Made by a program: the position numbers and the translations under genes. The notes under the pieces are model-generated. The model did not search any database and was not told where the DNA came from. It worked only from the letters and a program-made list of their open reading frames with translations. From an uncultured Blautia sp. (GTDB lineage Bacteria; Bacillota; Clostridia; Lachnospirales; Lachnospiraceae), in contig CAKRTP010000050.1 in assembly GCA_934402155.1 (NCBI GenBank), positions 1 to 12,951 of the forward strand: a stretch of DNA of 12,951 nt, in the 5' to 3' direction. Within the stretch, counting starts at the first letter, position 1; each line of letters opens with the position of its first letter. This document shows, piece by piece, positions 12,769 through 12,951 of this stretch.

Positions 12769-12951
12769 TCAGCATCCGCAGTTGCTGCCGCATCCACATC
12801 CACAGCTATTGCTGCCGCAGTTACCGCATCCGCCGCAGAGAAGAAGCAGAACTACGATGATCCAGCAGTTATCGCCATTGCCATATCCGCAGCCGTTTCC
12901 ATATCCGTTATTTCCGCAGCAGCACAGGAGAATGATCACCCAGAGAATGCA
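12769..12951 (-). CDS. Cys/Gly/Asn-rich small protein, C-terminal part
   Basis: Partial gene; the start lies beyond the right edge. Sixty residues are visible before the stop, 14 of them Cys, with Gly, Asn and Tyr most of the rest. Two similar units are seen: CILWVIILLCCCGNNGYG (1-18) and CWIIVVLLLFCGGCGNCG (29-46); each is a Trp-containing hydrophobic run followed by a Cys/Gly/Asn-rich run. The end is a CGCGCGSNCGC tail. Proteins of this composition in Lachnospiraceae are often labelled 'chorion class high-cysteine protein', a name borrowed from insect eggshell proteins without functional support. The hydrophobic runs suggest membrane or surface association; the Cys may bind metal or cross-link. 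It has its own terminator and faces the 47-residue ORF. Confidence 0.75.
   Translation of the reverse strand, partial: CILWVIILLCCCGNNGYGNGCGYGNGDNCWIIVVLLLLCGGCGNCGSNSCGCGCGSNCGC

Noticed and set aside
1..12951. CRISPR arrays, tRNA, rRNA, insertion sequences, prophage or attachment sites
   Set aside because: No repeat-spacer pattern, cloverleaf, transposase or integrase frames, or terminal repeats were seen.

Overview
The window looks like chromosomal DNA of a low-to-moderate GC Firmicute, most likely a gut Clostridium-related bacterium of the Lachnospiraceae type. The basis is gene order (yicC-remA-gmk-rpoZ), strong AGGAGG-type ribosome binding sites, near-consensus sigma-A promoters, a SleB-like cell-wall hydrolase and a Cys/Gly-rich small protein of a kind common in that family. 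The taxonomic call is inference; no 16S or other marker is present. I see no mobile element, CRISPR array, tRNA or rRNA.

Layout. (1) 1-1615: end of an ABC-type macrolide/peptide exporter operon, with the C-terminus of a periplasmic adaptor (MacA/HlyD-like) followed by its MacB/FtsX-like permease; the ATPase is not in the window. (2) 1616-2770: a secreted SleB/CwlJ-type cell-wall hydrolase with its own tandem promoters and a clean terminator. (3) 2776-4420: threonine synthase as a single-gene unit. (4) 4424-6274, minus strand: rqcH (NFACT family, ribosome-associated quality control), convergent with thrC and divergent from yicC. (5) 6318-11854, plus strand: one long housekeeping operon yicC-remA-gmk-rpoZ-rimO-pgsA-cinA, running from a near-perfect promoter to a strong bidirectional terminator. 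It joins RNA turnover, matrix/osmotic gene regulation, GMP phosphorylation, the RNA polymerase omega subunit, ribosomal protein S12 modification, phosphatidylglycerol synthesis and NMN/pyridine-nucleotide salvage. (6) 11853-12951: small genes of unknown function: two overlapping minus-strand genes that look distantly related to each other, a divergent 47-residue highly charged ORF on plus, and the truncated 3' end of a minus-strand protein with 14 Cys in 60 residues.

Four genes have longer open frames than their true coding sequence; I trimmed thrC, rqcH, yicC and gmk to starts supported by a ribosome binding site, by promoter position and by family N-termini. There is no gene-free stretch over 300 bases; the largest gap, 6182-6391, holds the divergent rqcH/yicC promoters.

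The most interesting places are the 13-bp inverted repeat that joins a promoter -10 box to the hydrolase start codon, the small-gene cluster at the right end, and the Glu-Arg in place of Asp-Arg in the tRNA/ribosome-binding motif of RqcH.
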